Under the pieces are notes generated by a model that saw only the letters and a program-made list of their open reading frames with translations, searched no databases and was not told where the DNA came from. This document shows, piece by piece, positions 12,401-26,275 of a DNA stretch of 64,000 nucleotides. Numbering within the stretch: the stretch's first letter is position 1; each line of letters starts with the position of its first letter. The stretch is from Lasiosphaeria ovina (taxonomy: Eukaryota > Ascomycota > Sordariomycetes > Sordariales > Lasiosphaeriaceae): the NCBI GenBank assembly GCA_033439765.1, contig JAULSN010000015.1, forward strand, positions 372,001 to 436,000, written 5' to 3'. The translations under genes were made by a program, and so were the position numbers.

Positions 12401-12669
12401 TCGTCCACGGCCATGGGGATACGTGGTGGACCATCACAACACACGCCCCATTGTAGTTCCCAAGAATTGCGTTGCCACTCTTGTTCATGCCTATGTTCCT
12501 CAGACAACCATTTTGACGTCCACAGTGGACGAAGAAAACCCTCTCTAAACACCGATAAGAACGACGAGGTATATTGGAAACATGCCGCAGGGTTTCGTGG
12601 TATCATGAGACAGACCTCCTCCCCTGATATTGTGGCAGGAGAGGGGTATCATCTTGCTCTCCCCGGTTT
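9496..12669. other. Long intergenic region upstream of avl9, downstream of hog1
   Basis: About 3.2 kb with no supported gene. The part next to avl9 (9600-10300) has homopolymer and pyrimidine-rich tracts (A-run near 9808, T/C run 9852-9895, G-runs near 9981 and 10014), typical of a fungal promoter and leader. At 10468-10496 a 7-mer like GCTTGCT is repeated about three times. A 227-codon frame at 12041-12724 overlaps the hog1 3' end and has no protein-like composition. Confidence 0.5.
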
Positions 12670-14239
<1,570 letters not shown>

Positions 14240-17200
14240 GATTGGTGGATTGGCCAGTTTCTCCTAAATGGGCTGATTGTCGAATGTCGGTCCTCGAAAA
14301 CAGGAGCGCTGTATATTTGGACACGTCGACTTTGCGGTACAAGGGATGTCGGAATGATGATTGAGCGGCTGGGGATGAAGCGAGTCGACAGATGGCGGTG
14401 ATGAGGGGACAAGAGGAATCGAATATCTCTTCTAATTCCCTGGTGGGGTTGAGGAGACCAAGGGCTGGGGGTGTAGCTGAAGGCGGACAATAAAGTTTAG
14501 CTTGGCTCCGGCCGTGATTTGCCCTGCAGTGGGATCGCAGCAAATGACGGATTGTCAAGAGTGGGTTCCGCCCACCTACCCGTGGTATTGCTTCTAAAAG
14601 CAAGCTCCCGGACTGAAGCTCCCTGGTGAGATGGGGAGAACAGTGCTGACTCCCTTGAGAACTTGAAAGTTGGCGAATATCGTATGGTCTTTTAGCGCTA
14701 CGATTTGATAGGGACCGGGGCTGCCAAAGTTGGGTAGCTGGGTTGGCCGATCGCTGCTGCTCTGGGAAGTGACCGATACACCGCAGCCCAATATCTCTTT
14801 TTCTCGGCTGGTTTCTCGCTCGGAATATCGCGGCACCGGCTGGACTGTGAAAATATCAAGGCAAGTCTCGTGCGCAAGCTGTGCGAGGCGTCAATGGACT
14901 GAACTGCTGGCGACAGGGTAGGGTCATTGCCTAGCCCCCTCCCCTCTCTGGGATTTTTTGACGGGTTGCACAGGGCGGCCTACCTGGGTGTTGTAGCGGG
15001 TCAAGTTTTTGGCGGGGTATCTCCTTAGAGGGCGACAGAGAGAGCCAGACACGCTAGGCGGTTGTTCGTTGGAAAAGAGTCGGGAGAAAAGGAGGAAATA
15101 AAAATAAAAAGAGAAAGAAGAAGCTTCCTGGCGGGTGTAGATAATAGAAACGTTATTATGGGCGGAGGTAGCTATGGTAAGCCGGGCTTGGTGGTGCTTG
15201 CTTATTCTTCCAGGGCGCCTCAGTTTGGGCGGGGGAGGGGGCCACAATGCGACGCGGGAGCAGGAGAACAGGATATCAGAATCTCTCAAATTCCATGCTT
15301 TGACGCATTTTCCCGTCCCTCTCCATTCCACAAGAGGAGTGTGGGAGATCTCCAACGCTCTAGCCTGCAGCTCTTGCGGCGCTTGCTAACAAGTGCGTCT
15401 GACTTCCTTCCTGGTTCCAACCTCATGCAAGCCATCCCGTGGTGTCTACCTAACCATGGGATTCCCTCTGCACGGATGCGTATAAATCAGAAGAGCTTTG
15501 GTTTTAGTGTGCGAGCCATTTAGTTGTGTCTTATGGGGCAAATAGATCCATAGATACCCTAGGTACCTAAGGTAAGGGTTCTACGCTATAACATTGGGCG
15601 GAATTCTTAGACAATGCTCCTATTATCGCCTGCTTGGCCACCTCGCTTTTTTTTCCTTCGAGTGCGAGCCGGCGGCGCGTTCATTCCGCATTCCCTTGCA
15701 GACGTGACTACCTGCCTATCTCCCAAACCGCTCGTCACCCGTCGCAATCTGCAATAACCATTTGCGGCTGCTACCTGCGGGTCGTGGATGGGTGGGTTTG
15801 GAAGAGAAGAGCCCGCAAGAAGAAGCGCTGGCCAGAGCGGGGCTGCGTGAGTCTCGTCGGTTTGGCCGCCAACAGGTGGCTGCGTGAGTTGGATGTTCGA
15901 GTTGTTCGGCGTCAGGGTTCCCCTCCTCACCCAAACCGCCGATGACGTAGGTGGAAGGTGGGGTCAACACAGACCCTTGTCACCCTTGTCAGTCGCAGGC
16001 CAATCCCGCGGACCCTGGCGCCATCGCGATTTAGCGCGGGATCGAGGTGGGATCGAGCAGAGCATTTTGGCGGTGACTGGAAGCCTACCAGTGAACTCCC
16101 AGTCCAATCCCCGAATGGCTGTTTGTGCGGGACATGGTCAACAAATGAACCAGCCAAGAAAGGCCTTACCAGTTATTCTATTCAGGAGATAGGCCTATAG
16201 GATTCTTATTAGGGCGTCATCTACGACCTAACTCTTCATCCCCTCCATTTCCTAAGGCTTTCCGGGCGAATCGTAAAGTAACAAGGCCTTTCACATCTTA
16301 AAGAAAATACCGTGTAAGTCCCGCGCTAACGGATATCGGGGGATTAGATTGTACGGGGCTCCTACTGGTCCCCTTTTCTCTTTGGGGGTCTCTCATGCTG
16401 GCCCTGAAACGGTCATGGGGCCTCTTTCCTCGTGGGTTCACTACACGTGTAATACTTTAACCCATGTATTATATGTGGCACTGTCTGGCTCAACGTCGGT
16501 CCAAATTCACACACTTAGGAGAACTTACTCCGGACGAAGCACATACCTTAATCTTGACCAGACTGAATGGGGCTGTGAGGCTGGGCTCGGAAGAACTTAC
16601 TCGTCGGACCGTACGCTTGGCAGCCCTGTGTCATGCTTCAGATGGTCGGCTTCGTCCGGTCTTTGCAATCTGCTTCCCCTTTTGAACAGTCGTGTGCACT
16701 ACACCTACACCACCCTTTTCCACATAGGCGTCTTCACTCCGAGAGAGCGGCGCTGGATGTCCATCTCCCCGACTAGCAAGTCCCTCGATGGATCCACGCT
16801 GAGGGAACTAACCCGACCCGTTCAGGGGATTTTTTCTATTTACACGTAAAGACGGCTGGACCCTTTCAGTGATCATCAGGAACTGACAGATCGACCTCTT
16901 TGATGGGCGGGTAAAAGAATTGGGCCAGTTCAAAAGTAGCAACAATTTTCCGTCTCCATTTTAACAACATTCATACCATTTTCAACAAAACACAATCCAC
17001 CACTCACACATACCTCTCTCTCCATCTCTCTCTTGAGCCCCGAAATAAACAAAAAAACCAAGCTGGGCTCGGCTCAGCTGAGTTGGTGATAACTTGTTGC
17101 CGAACGCCACACAAATAACGGCAGATTTCGATATCGCGGTGCCCTGCATGAGTAGCGGGGTAGGTCCTCAGACCAGGCCAGAGATGCAAGATGACGTCGT

Positions 17201-17923
17201 TTTTGAATCCACCCCCTCAAAAGACGCGAGCCTTCGCGGAGCAACGAATGAATGGGGCATGTGTCGGAGTCTCCACTACAGTGTGGCCTTCTCACACCCA
17301 TCCTTGTGCCAAGCCTGCACCAAGGGCTCTGGAAACCGCTAGAGCCCAGTCCCCGACCCAGCGCTCGTCATATCTTTCCTTTTTGCACAAGCCGCCCATG
17401 GATTAATTTCGTTATTCGTTCTGCGGTATCGGGTCGTTCTTCAGGCTCAGGTAACTAAACGGCTTCGCTCCACGCCCGGTGACATAGCGAGAAACTACAA
17501 AAATAAAGGGATACGTCTTCAGCTCTCTGTGGCATCCCCTACTAATTCTGTTGCCCCCACGACTTCTGTAGACGACAACTTGTGCCTCGGGAGCCTCGGC
17601 CACTAATCAGGTACCATTATATGCAGAAAGGCAAGTTATGATTCAACGTGTACTTATTTATACTCATAGCAATGTGAATTTCTCAAGCTCATAGGCATAA
17701 TACGCCTTAATTAGGTCGGTACCGCCTACCTACCTCAGGTACATTAGGTATTCGTACGTAGAACGATTATCGTCTTGTGCCCCTCAACTTCCTTCCATCT
17801 CTGATTCCTCTCATCTCTTGGATGGACGAGGAATTAGTATCTACAGCAACGTGCTGATGGCGCTTTAGTTCCTTGTTGCTTTCTCTGCTTCTCTTCCTTG
17901 GATTTCTGTGCGGACGTCTTGCA
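14240..17923. other. Intergenic region upstream of hog1, downstream of glycogen phosphorylase
   Basis: About 3.7 kb with no supported gene. The 1.3 kb next to hog1 is its presumed promoter. It includes a pyrimidine-rich block with CCCCT cores near 14934-14946, which in yeast can bind stress factors; that role is only inferred. A TACCCTAGGTACCTAAGG motif lies at 15556-15573. The stretch 16320-16860 contains loosely repeated sequence (separate entry). Confidence 0.45.
16320..16860 (+). repeat. Stretch with degenerate internal repeats, possibly an old element relic
   Basis: An open frame at 16349-16849 has two loosely related halves. GTTCACTACACGTGTAATAC (16436-16455) resembles GTGCACTACACCTACACCAC (16693-16712), and AGAACTTACTCCGGAC resembles AGAACTTACTCGTCGGAC. 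The predicted protein has no recognisable domain. It could be a decayed element or chance; I cannot name a family. Confidence 0.25.
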
Positions 17924-20900
17924 CTACAGCTCGCCCTTGCCAAGGCCGGTGTCTGACTTATCAATGGGCAGAGGCTCGATGTTCCAAATGCCCTCGGCGT
18001 ACTCGTTGATGCAGCGATCCGAGCTGAAGAAGCCCATACGAGAAACGCTCGTAATGCACTTGGTAATCCAGCCCTCCTGGTCGCGGTATGCCTCATCGAT
18101 TATCGCGTGAGTCTCAATGTAGCTGTGGAAATCATCCGACACCAGGTAATAGTCGCCATGGTCACGGACTGCCGTAATCATGCCGGCAAAGTCTTGCTGG
18201 GCACCGAACGTGCCAGATTCAATGGCCTCAAACACCTTGGCCAAGTCGGGGTCAACCGTGTGAGCGCCATAGGTATGCGAATGGCGAAGGTCCTCAACAT
18301 CTTCTGCCAAGTTTCCAAAGAGGAAGATATTGTTCTCTCCAATCTCGCGGGTGATTTCAATCTACAGTCCAATTAGTCGACTGATATCACTTGTTTTATG
18401 AATAGATAAACCCACATTTGCGCCGTCGCAGGTTCCGATGATCAGACCGCCATTCAATACGAACTTCATATTACTGGTTCCCGAGGCCCTAGTAATTGTC
18501 AGTAAGCATTCTTCCTAGGATTTTCACAACCGGCAAGTGTGATACTTACTCAGTGCCAGCAGTCGAGATGTGCTCGCTGATATCCGAGGCCGGAGTGATA
18601 ATTTCGGCCTTGCTCACGTTGTAGTCTTCAAGGAAGACTACCTTGAGCAAGTCACCAATGTCCTTATCGTTATTGACAACGGAACCGACGCTGTTGATCA
18701 AATGGATGATTTGCTTGGCCATCCAATACCCGGGAGCAGCCTTGCCGCCAAAGATGGAGACTCGCGGCAGCTGCTTCTTCCTTTCCTCTGGTGTCAAGGC
18801 CTTGAGAGTAAGATACCGGTGGATAACCCCGAATATGTTCAGCTGCTGGCGCTTGTACTCGTGGATTCGCTTGACTTGGACATCGAAGAGTGCGGAAGGG
18901 TTGACAGTCACCCCGGTGCTGGCCTTGATGTGCTTGGCAAGGCGAACCTTGTTTGCCAACTTGATCTCGGCCCATTCCTTACGGAAGTCCTTGTCGTTGA
19001 CAGACAGCTCAATTTTGTTGAGAAGCGTCAAGTCTGTCAAAAAGTCCTCACCACCAGTCTTTGTCTTGATCAGCTCGGAAAGACGAGGGTTCGCTTGATG
19101 GAGCCATCTACGGGGAGTGATGCCGTTTGTCACATTAGTGAACTTGTCGGGCCCAAAGATACTGACAAAGTCCTTGAAGATGGTGGTTTTGATAAGATCC
19201 GAGTGGAGCTCAGCAACACCATTGACTTTGTGGGAGCCGACAATAGCGAGAAACGCCATGCGAACCATCTTCGGCTGTGACTCCTCGATGATGGAAACTT
19301 TGCCCAGGAGGTCTCGGTCGTTGGGGAATGCCCGCTCAACCGACTGCAAGAAAAAGAGGTTGATATCGTAGATGATCTGTAGATGCCTCGGGAGGAGGTG
19401 CTGGAACAAGCTAACGGACCACTTCTCGAGAGCCTCGGGGAGCACGGTATGGTTGGTGTAACCGAAGGTGTTAACAACGATATTCCAAGCCTCATCCCAC
19501 TCGAGACCCTCCAGGTCGACAAGAATTCGCTGGAGCTCAACCACAGCCAGCGTCGGATGGGTATCGTTCAACTGGATGGCAACTTGGTCGGGGAACTCCT
19601 TCCATGCACGCTTCGACTTTTTGAAGCGACGGACAATGTCGTAAAGAGAAGCAGCAACCCAGAAATACTGCTGCTTGAGACGCAGCTCCTTTCCTCGCTC
19701 GAGGTTGTCGTTGGGATACAGAACTGCGCTGATGGTCTCGGCTCGCTGCTGATCGGCAACCGAGCTTTCGTATTCACCGCTGTTGAACTTCTGGAAATCG
19801 AACTCGCCACTGGCAGCCTTGCTGGACCACAGTCTCAAGTTGTTGGTCGTTGGCGTCGCATAGCCGGGAATAGGCACATCGTAAGCCACAGCCTTAACGG
19901 TCTCACCGCCCTCCCAGTGTGCGACAGTCTTGCCCGAGTCGTCGGTCGACTTGTGGACGTTGCCGTAAAATTGAATCTAATACATAGTCAGTGACCAATA
20001 CCGTGTCTAGGAGCTCAAGGCGGGCAACTTACATCAACGGTCACATCATGCCTAGGAAACTCCCAAGGATTGAAGTCGAGCCAGTAGTCTGGCACCTCGA
20101 CCTGGTATCCATCGATGATCTCCTGCTTGAAAATACCATAGCGGTATCGCAAGCCGTAACCCCAAGCCGGGTAATTCAAGCTTGCCAGACTGTCGAGGAA
20201 GCAGGCTGCGAGGCGTCCCAGACCACCGTTGCCCAGAGCAGCATCGTGTTCCTGCTCAATAACATCCTCGATTCGGAAGCCAAGGTCGGCTAGACCAGCT
20301 GCAGAAAGCGACACAGTCAGCAAAACGGGGCAAGAAAAGGCAAGCCTTGGTGGCCGGTGTTTGGAGGACGGTACCGACCTTTTGCCACGTCTTTCTGGCC
20401 AATGTTCAACATGGCATTGTCGAGAGCTCTCCCCATCAAGAACTCCAAGCTCAAGTAATAGACACGCTTGCTGTCGGAGAAGGTCTGGCGTTGCTGGGTG
20501 CGGTTCCACTCCAAGACCAGGCGGTCACGGAATGCGAGACTGCAGGCAGCATACGCAGCCGACTCGTCGCAATTGAACATGCTTCGAGCCAAAGTAGTCT
20601 CGACATGGCGCACGACATCGGTCTCAAAGGCATCCTTGTCTTTAAAGCCACTGACTTGGTGTTTCAACCAGGCCTCTCGCTGAGGTTCAGGGATGGACGC
20701 TGGAGGACCTGTCAGCTCCGCAGGGGAATGAGGGGCATGTGGGGGCGTTGTGGTGTTGGGAGATTGAGGGGGCGGAGCTTGGATGACGATGATGACCTTG
20801 GGAGCTTCGTCCAGTCCTCTCCGCTAGAAGAAGAACGAACAGCAAGCTCCAAAAGCCACAGCCAATGCGCGTGCATAATTATGATGGTGCGTTTGAATTA

Positions 20901-21058
20901 CCTTCAACGCTCTTGATTTCTCCAGCCCCGAAGCCTGTGAATGTGCGCTTGTGCTTTGGTCGAGAGATGCCTGCGGGGCTCACACCGCCCTGAATGTCGA
21001 CGATGGGTGCTCCGACCGACGGCCGTCGCTCTCTGGTGGGAATTCGCTCGGTTGCCAT
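17924..21058 (-). CDS. gph1: Glycogen phosphorylase
   Basis: Six exons on the minus strand: 21058-20902, 20699-20379, 20298-20033, 19976-18550, 18488-18416 and 18361-17924. They give 893 aa, the usual length for fungal enzymes of this family. It phosphorolyses glycogen to glucose-1-phosphate in the cytosol. The pyridoxal-phosphate lysine lies in ASGTSNMKF (Lys732), followed by the [13 protein letters not shown] segment. The N-terminal regulatory arm (residues 1-75, with RERRPS and KHKRTFTG) suggests control by phosphorylation, as in yeast Gph1. Other family blocks are [50 protein letters not shown] and FGGKAAPGY. The exon 2 donor reads GTCGGT, which is weaker than the others. An in-frame ATG nine bases upstream (21067) would add MPN and cannot be excluded. 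Confidence 0.97.
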
Positions 21059-24000
21059 GTTGGGCAAGGGTTCAAGTACTAGGAGGATTGTAGGTATGGT
21101 CTGGTTCCGGTTATTCTACCCCGAGTGTAAGCTGGAGGAAAGTAATAAACCAAGTGCGACAAGAGAGGAGGAGGAAAAGGAGGTAAATAGAGGTAAGACA
21201 GCTTGCCCGGTTGGCGGCGCTACTAGTAGTAAGATCCAGGCCCACGAACTTACGTCGATCAGCCCAGCGGGGGGAGTTGGTGGAGTGGGGTAGCTCTCGG
21301 GTCCTTGTCTTGTCCAGAGCTAGCTTCACTGGGATCGTGCCTGCTGATTTGGGCTTGCTGCGCTTGTCGGACTAGGGCGACGGGCAGTCGAGCAAGTAGG
21401 CGGCGTGCGGAAGGAGTCGAGTGATCGAGGAACCTGACGTTCAGACCGGGATTCAGGAGCGGTGGAGGAAAGGGAAAGCTTCCTGGGTTGTATGTACGAA
21501 GTGAATTCCCCAAAGCTATTCGTGTATGAAGAACTGCGAGAACTCGAGTAGGAAACTTGGAAGCAGGTCCGAGACAGAGGGACGAGTACTAGTTCTTATT
21601 TTATTAGACGGCAAGAGGCCAGGCCAGCTATGAACTGGAAGCCGGGACTCCAGGGGTGTTAGGGATGGAATCTTATACAATCGAAGGCAACAACTCCCGC
21701 GGCTGGTCAGACGGAGGCGGCCAAGCTTAGCAACATGAACTGGTATGTATGTACCGTAGGTGCCCGGTCAGTTTGGATCCCACGCCGTGGGCTATGTAAG
21801 GTATGTAGTATGTACCCACTGTCCTCTTGCCTGCACATCGACGTCGTGAGAGCTCCTCGTTCTTGAATCCCGGCCTGCTGCAAGTCTGCTGCTGGTCCTC
21901 GTGATTGGCCTCGAGCTGCAGATGCATATGCAGCCGGAACGACTTTCTCTCGCACACACACGTCTCGTTCGGCTTGGATAACTGTAGGCCCGTTGCATCG
22001 CCCGTTGAGAGATGAGGGGGAATGCCATCATTGGTGCTCCCAATGGTCAAAAGCCAGTTCGCAGCCGGGCGGTTTATGTCGCTTCAAACCAAACCTCCAC
22101 GGAAGGCCAAGGCCATGGACCTTGGAAAAGGTGTCTGTGGCTGGGCGGTCACCAGTGCGGGGCGGCGGGATCAGCATCCCAAGACGAGACCCAACATCCC
22201 GTGCATGCACTTGTCTAGTCTGATCAACGATTTGGCTTGCCAACGCCGTTACAGCATGGGACCTAGGAAGCGGCGTTGTCGAGTAGCGTAAGGTAAGCCA
22301 TGTTGCGGTGTCTGAGGAGCTGCTGGCTTGCGGCACATGGATGCCAGCCAGGTGCTCCGTAAAGACGGTTAAAAGATGTTCGCTTCGGAGAACGGCGGCT
22401 TCTGAAACTTGAAAACTCCCGTCGGGGAAAGAACAACAGCGTTGGAAGGCCGTGGCGCGCAGCGCAAGCATCAGTCAGAGCTCCCTCCCCCCACCACCCC
22501 ACCCTTTGGAAGCTGCCCCAGGCAATGTTGCATCAGTTGCATCATCGTTCAGAGGCTTCTGCAGGCGCACCGCGCAACCTTATTCGCCAGATCCAAGCAC
22601 GCATCCTATCGCCGGTTGACACTCATGAAAGGGAAGATAAGGCATTGGGCCACAATGCAATATCAATCCATGATCTGATATTTTGCTATGCTGTCGGACC
22701 GATGATCGGCTAGCGGACATCCATGGCGCACCTACCGGCCCAGCCTGAGCGAGCCTAACCCATTACAATCCTCTAGTGAGCTTGGCTAGCCGTCACTGCC
22801 CGCTTAGTACCTTAGTGTAACTAGGGACGGCAGGGGAGCAAGAGCAAGGGGATGGAAGTTATGAAAGTCCCACCTCGGATGCGGCGGTATCATGATCGGG
22901 TTATGTCGCAGCCGGGCAGCTTCACAGCCTCTGGCAGGTGCATTAAATTGGGATGGATGAAAGCGCGGATATTGTTTTGTTGGCTCACTCAGCCCTCGAC
23001 GGCGGCGGGCGGGTGCGGTGAGATCATATCTATGCTACCTCTATCAACTTGTCACATGAACTGATTCAGCCTACAGATACTATCACACACAGCCAAGTCA
23101 TGCATACAATACCGACTCGGCCTGTTGCGCCAGCGGTATAAGTCACATCTCCCAGCTTCGAGGCATTGTCTTGTTCCCACTGGCGAGAGAGAATAAAGAG
23201 GCTGCATAGGACCTGTATCAGATTTTGGATTCATTCCTTTGTCTCCCAGACCAAGACCCAGAACAGGCGACTGATCAATTCGAATATCGCCATATCATGC
23301 TAGCAACTTTTACCTTACTCCGGGCTCACTCGAGCCATGCAACCCCGAGCTGTCTACCACCTCCGGAGGCCGGTTCCGAATGACGGCCCGACTCCGGCCA
23401 TACGCCGAACGACACAAAAGAGCACGCAGCAGAAGAACAGCCCACAATACCTTGTCAGGCTTCCCGCTTCAGGGGGCTAGGCCAGGGCCCTCTTGCCCAG
23501 GCCAGCCGGGTGTCGATCTCAACAAAGACGGAGCCAAGCTTGTCCTAGGTAAGGTACGGACACCTTAAGCCCATCCCGACTTCGTACTCCCCGAATGATA
23601 TAACAACCGATGACGTCAAATCCCGAGCTGGCCTGGCTGGCTGACGGGAGTAAACAGAAAAAAAATTAAAAAAAAATATTAGGGGTCCCCTTCCCTACGT
23701 ACATGTACCTACTGTGCCGCCGAGTTGCCTTTCCCCCCATAGTGGCGCCGGTGTTTCGGGTCAGCCCACTAGTCGCCAACGTCTCACAGCCCGCCGACAA
23801 GCTACATACACATCCTACAATACACGCGCCGCGCCGCGCACGCGTGTGGCCTGTGCCTCTGTGCGTGTGTGTGTGTGCACAAAATTCGGTGCCGTGGCCG
23901 CACCATCCATGCCGCAGCGTTGCCGGCTGACTGACTGACTGACTACCTAGCCTGATATAGTTCGTCATTCCGTCTGCCTCAAGGTACCGGGTTAAGGTAA

Positions 24001-24878
24001 GGTGAGATGAGGTGGATGCCTCTCATCCGAACAAAGGACACAAGGTGAAAGGAGCAGATCCCTAATACCACGGTATGGACAACACCAAAACAAGACAAGT
24101 ACAGAATCAACTTGAACAATAATATCAAGCTTCACCACTCAGCTGCCCTTGACATGGTCGGTTGGTAACCTCTAATATTTCACTTCCCGTCTCGGATCGA
24201 GGCGTCACTTTTTTCTCATAGCGTGCTATATATATAAAAACAAGAAAAACCCGAGCCCCAAGTTTAAAAGACGTCATGTCTTCTTCTTGAAAGTCTGCAC
24301 CGCCCGAGGGTGGGGAGACGTATAGCTATTGAGATCCGATCGGCAATAAACCCCGTATCCTCGATTCCTATCAACAAAGCTGCCGCCTCGGTCCGATATC
24401 TCAACCCAACCCGGGCCATGACAAAAAAAAGTGTGCCCTGCGGAACCATTGCGTGCCGTAGCAAAAGAGCCGAATCATGCTGAGCGAAGGAGCTCTTTTC
24501 AACACCGTCGCCCGTCTGCAGGCATTGTCCTTGTATAGGGACAGTAGCCTACCATTCCCCTCCCAAATATGGCTGGTGAAATCCAAACCAGCCGGACCCG
24601 AGTCCGCCAAGACAAGGGCAGCCCGTACTATCTTAAACCCCCTCCGCCTCGTAAAGCATGGGCCAAAATTAAACATCATAAGTGCATGGGATATTGTCTT
24701 TCCCCTTAAAAAACCGGAGACTAGGCCGTGTGAAACGCCTTACTGAAAAATGTCGTGCCTCCAACGCCGTGTCATGCAAAGAGCCGCTAACCCCGAGTCC
24801 TCGCTCTAGACAGTATGAAAGAGAGGCCGCACCGGGCGAGAGAGATGGTGAGTGATGTGGAGTGTTACAAAATGGGGC
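21059..24878. other. Intergenic region upstream of gph1, downstream of the G-alpha gene
   Basis: About 3.8 kb with no supported gene. Small simple repeats occur: GT run near 23864-23876 and (CTGA)n near 23929-23942. AGGTA motifs are at 23546-23558 and 23982-24004. Frames here are short and lack protein character. The part just above 21058 is the presumed gph1 promoter. Confidence 0.5.
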
Positions 24879-26275
24879 TTAAAGAATGCCAGAGTCCTTG
24901 AGAGCGTTGTTCAGGATCGTCTCCTTTACCGCGGCAAACACAAGACGGATGTTGGAGGTGTCGGTAGCTTGCGTCAAGCTGTACCTGGTTAGCACGAATG
25001 GCTGGGAGGGTTTGGAACCAAGGAACCCGCCGTGCTTACTGAGGATACAAATTGAGATGCGCCCTGTTGACCTGATTGAACCTCCAGAGCAGATACTTGG
25101 CGGCCTTGTTGACGTCGTTCCCGCCAGAGTAGTCGGGGAAATAGTTCCCGAGCGGCGACCGCCCCAGTTTCTGCTTGAAGATATCCACCTTATTTAGGAA
25201 GAGGATGATACTGGTTCGCATGAACCATCGAGAGTTGACTACCGAGTCAAACAGCAGTAAACTCTCCATCATGCGGTTCTGTGAGTAAGGTTAGTAAGTG
25301 GCGTTCCTGCGGGGCTGGGAAGCGTCTGCGCTTTACCTGACTACTCTCTTCCAGCAACACCTGGTCGTACTCGCTCAAGGCAACACAGAAGATGATGGAT
25401 GTGACGTTTTCAAAGCAGTGAATCCACTTCTTCCGTTCACTTCTTTGCCCGCCCACGTCAAACATGCTAGAGGAGGTCAGCATCCTACTGACGCTAAGAG
25501 AAACCCATCAAGAAGCTTAGACCCACTGGATGCTCAATTGGCCCATCTTGAATCTCGTCTCGTAGATGCCAGTCGTCTTTGTTCTGGCTCGTAGAACGTC
25601 CATCTCATTGGGGAGATAGTCGGGAGCTACAATCCTCACGGCCTCTTGGAAGAAGCTGCAGCGCGTGTTAGCTCTCTCGGACTGTTCGGCAGGGCTGGAT
25701 TGCGTGTGGCGACGAACTATTCTGCAGAATCCATGAGGTAGAACTCGGTCTGCCTCTCCATGAGCTGCTCCTTGGCGGGGTCATTCCATATCGCCTGGAC
25801 GGCCACACCGACCTTGGGGTCTATTTGGGCTTGCGGTCCCGACTCGACAGTGTAATCGAGCAGGAAGTCGCAGTAGCTCCGATGTTCGTCGATAGCCGGC
25901 TCGATATCGAACTGGCGCATAGCGTTTATGACGGCCTTGGCGCACTCAATCAGATTCTTGAAAACCGTCGGCCGATAGTTGTAGAGTTCGTCATTCGAGT
26001 AGCCTTTCAGGTGAATGATCTTCATCTGCTTCACAATGGTCGACTTTCCGCTCTCGCCAGAGCCTGGGGAATCGATAACAGTCAGCTCTTTTGCAGCTCC
26101 ATGGTGACCTGGTTGGGCCCCGCACAGGCGCATGCCCATCCGTTGACTTACCGAGCAGTAGGATCTTGCATTCTCGCCGTAACCGCTTGGAATCTTCCTC
26201 TAGATCTTTGTCGATCTTCTGGCTCCTCTTCCTCTGTTCAGTTTCCACACCGTTGGTGCTCATACATGTCCCCAT
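24879..26275 (-). CDS. gna-3: Heterotrimeric G-protein alpha subunit, fungal group III (GNA-3/GpaB type)
   Basis: Six exons on the minus strand: 26275-26152, 26063-25718, 25655-25527, 25466-25337, 25278-25040 and 24984-24879, giving 357 aa. Group III subunits act in nutrient sensing upstream of adenylate cyclase and cAMP. The N-terminus MGTCMS carries the N-myristoylation glycine and a palmitoylatable Cys4. Nucleotide-binding motifs are GSGESGKST (42-50), the switch I Arg181 in [13 protein letters not shown] (203-207, catalytic Gln207), NKVD (272-275) and TQATDT near the C-terminus. The last five residues are DSGIL. The exon 2 donor is GTTCGT, unusual but required by the frame. An in-frame ATG lies 102 bases upstream (26377), but the family N-terminus supports the chosen start. 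Group III was chosen from the [16 protein letters not shown] segment. Confidence 0.94.
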
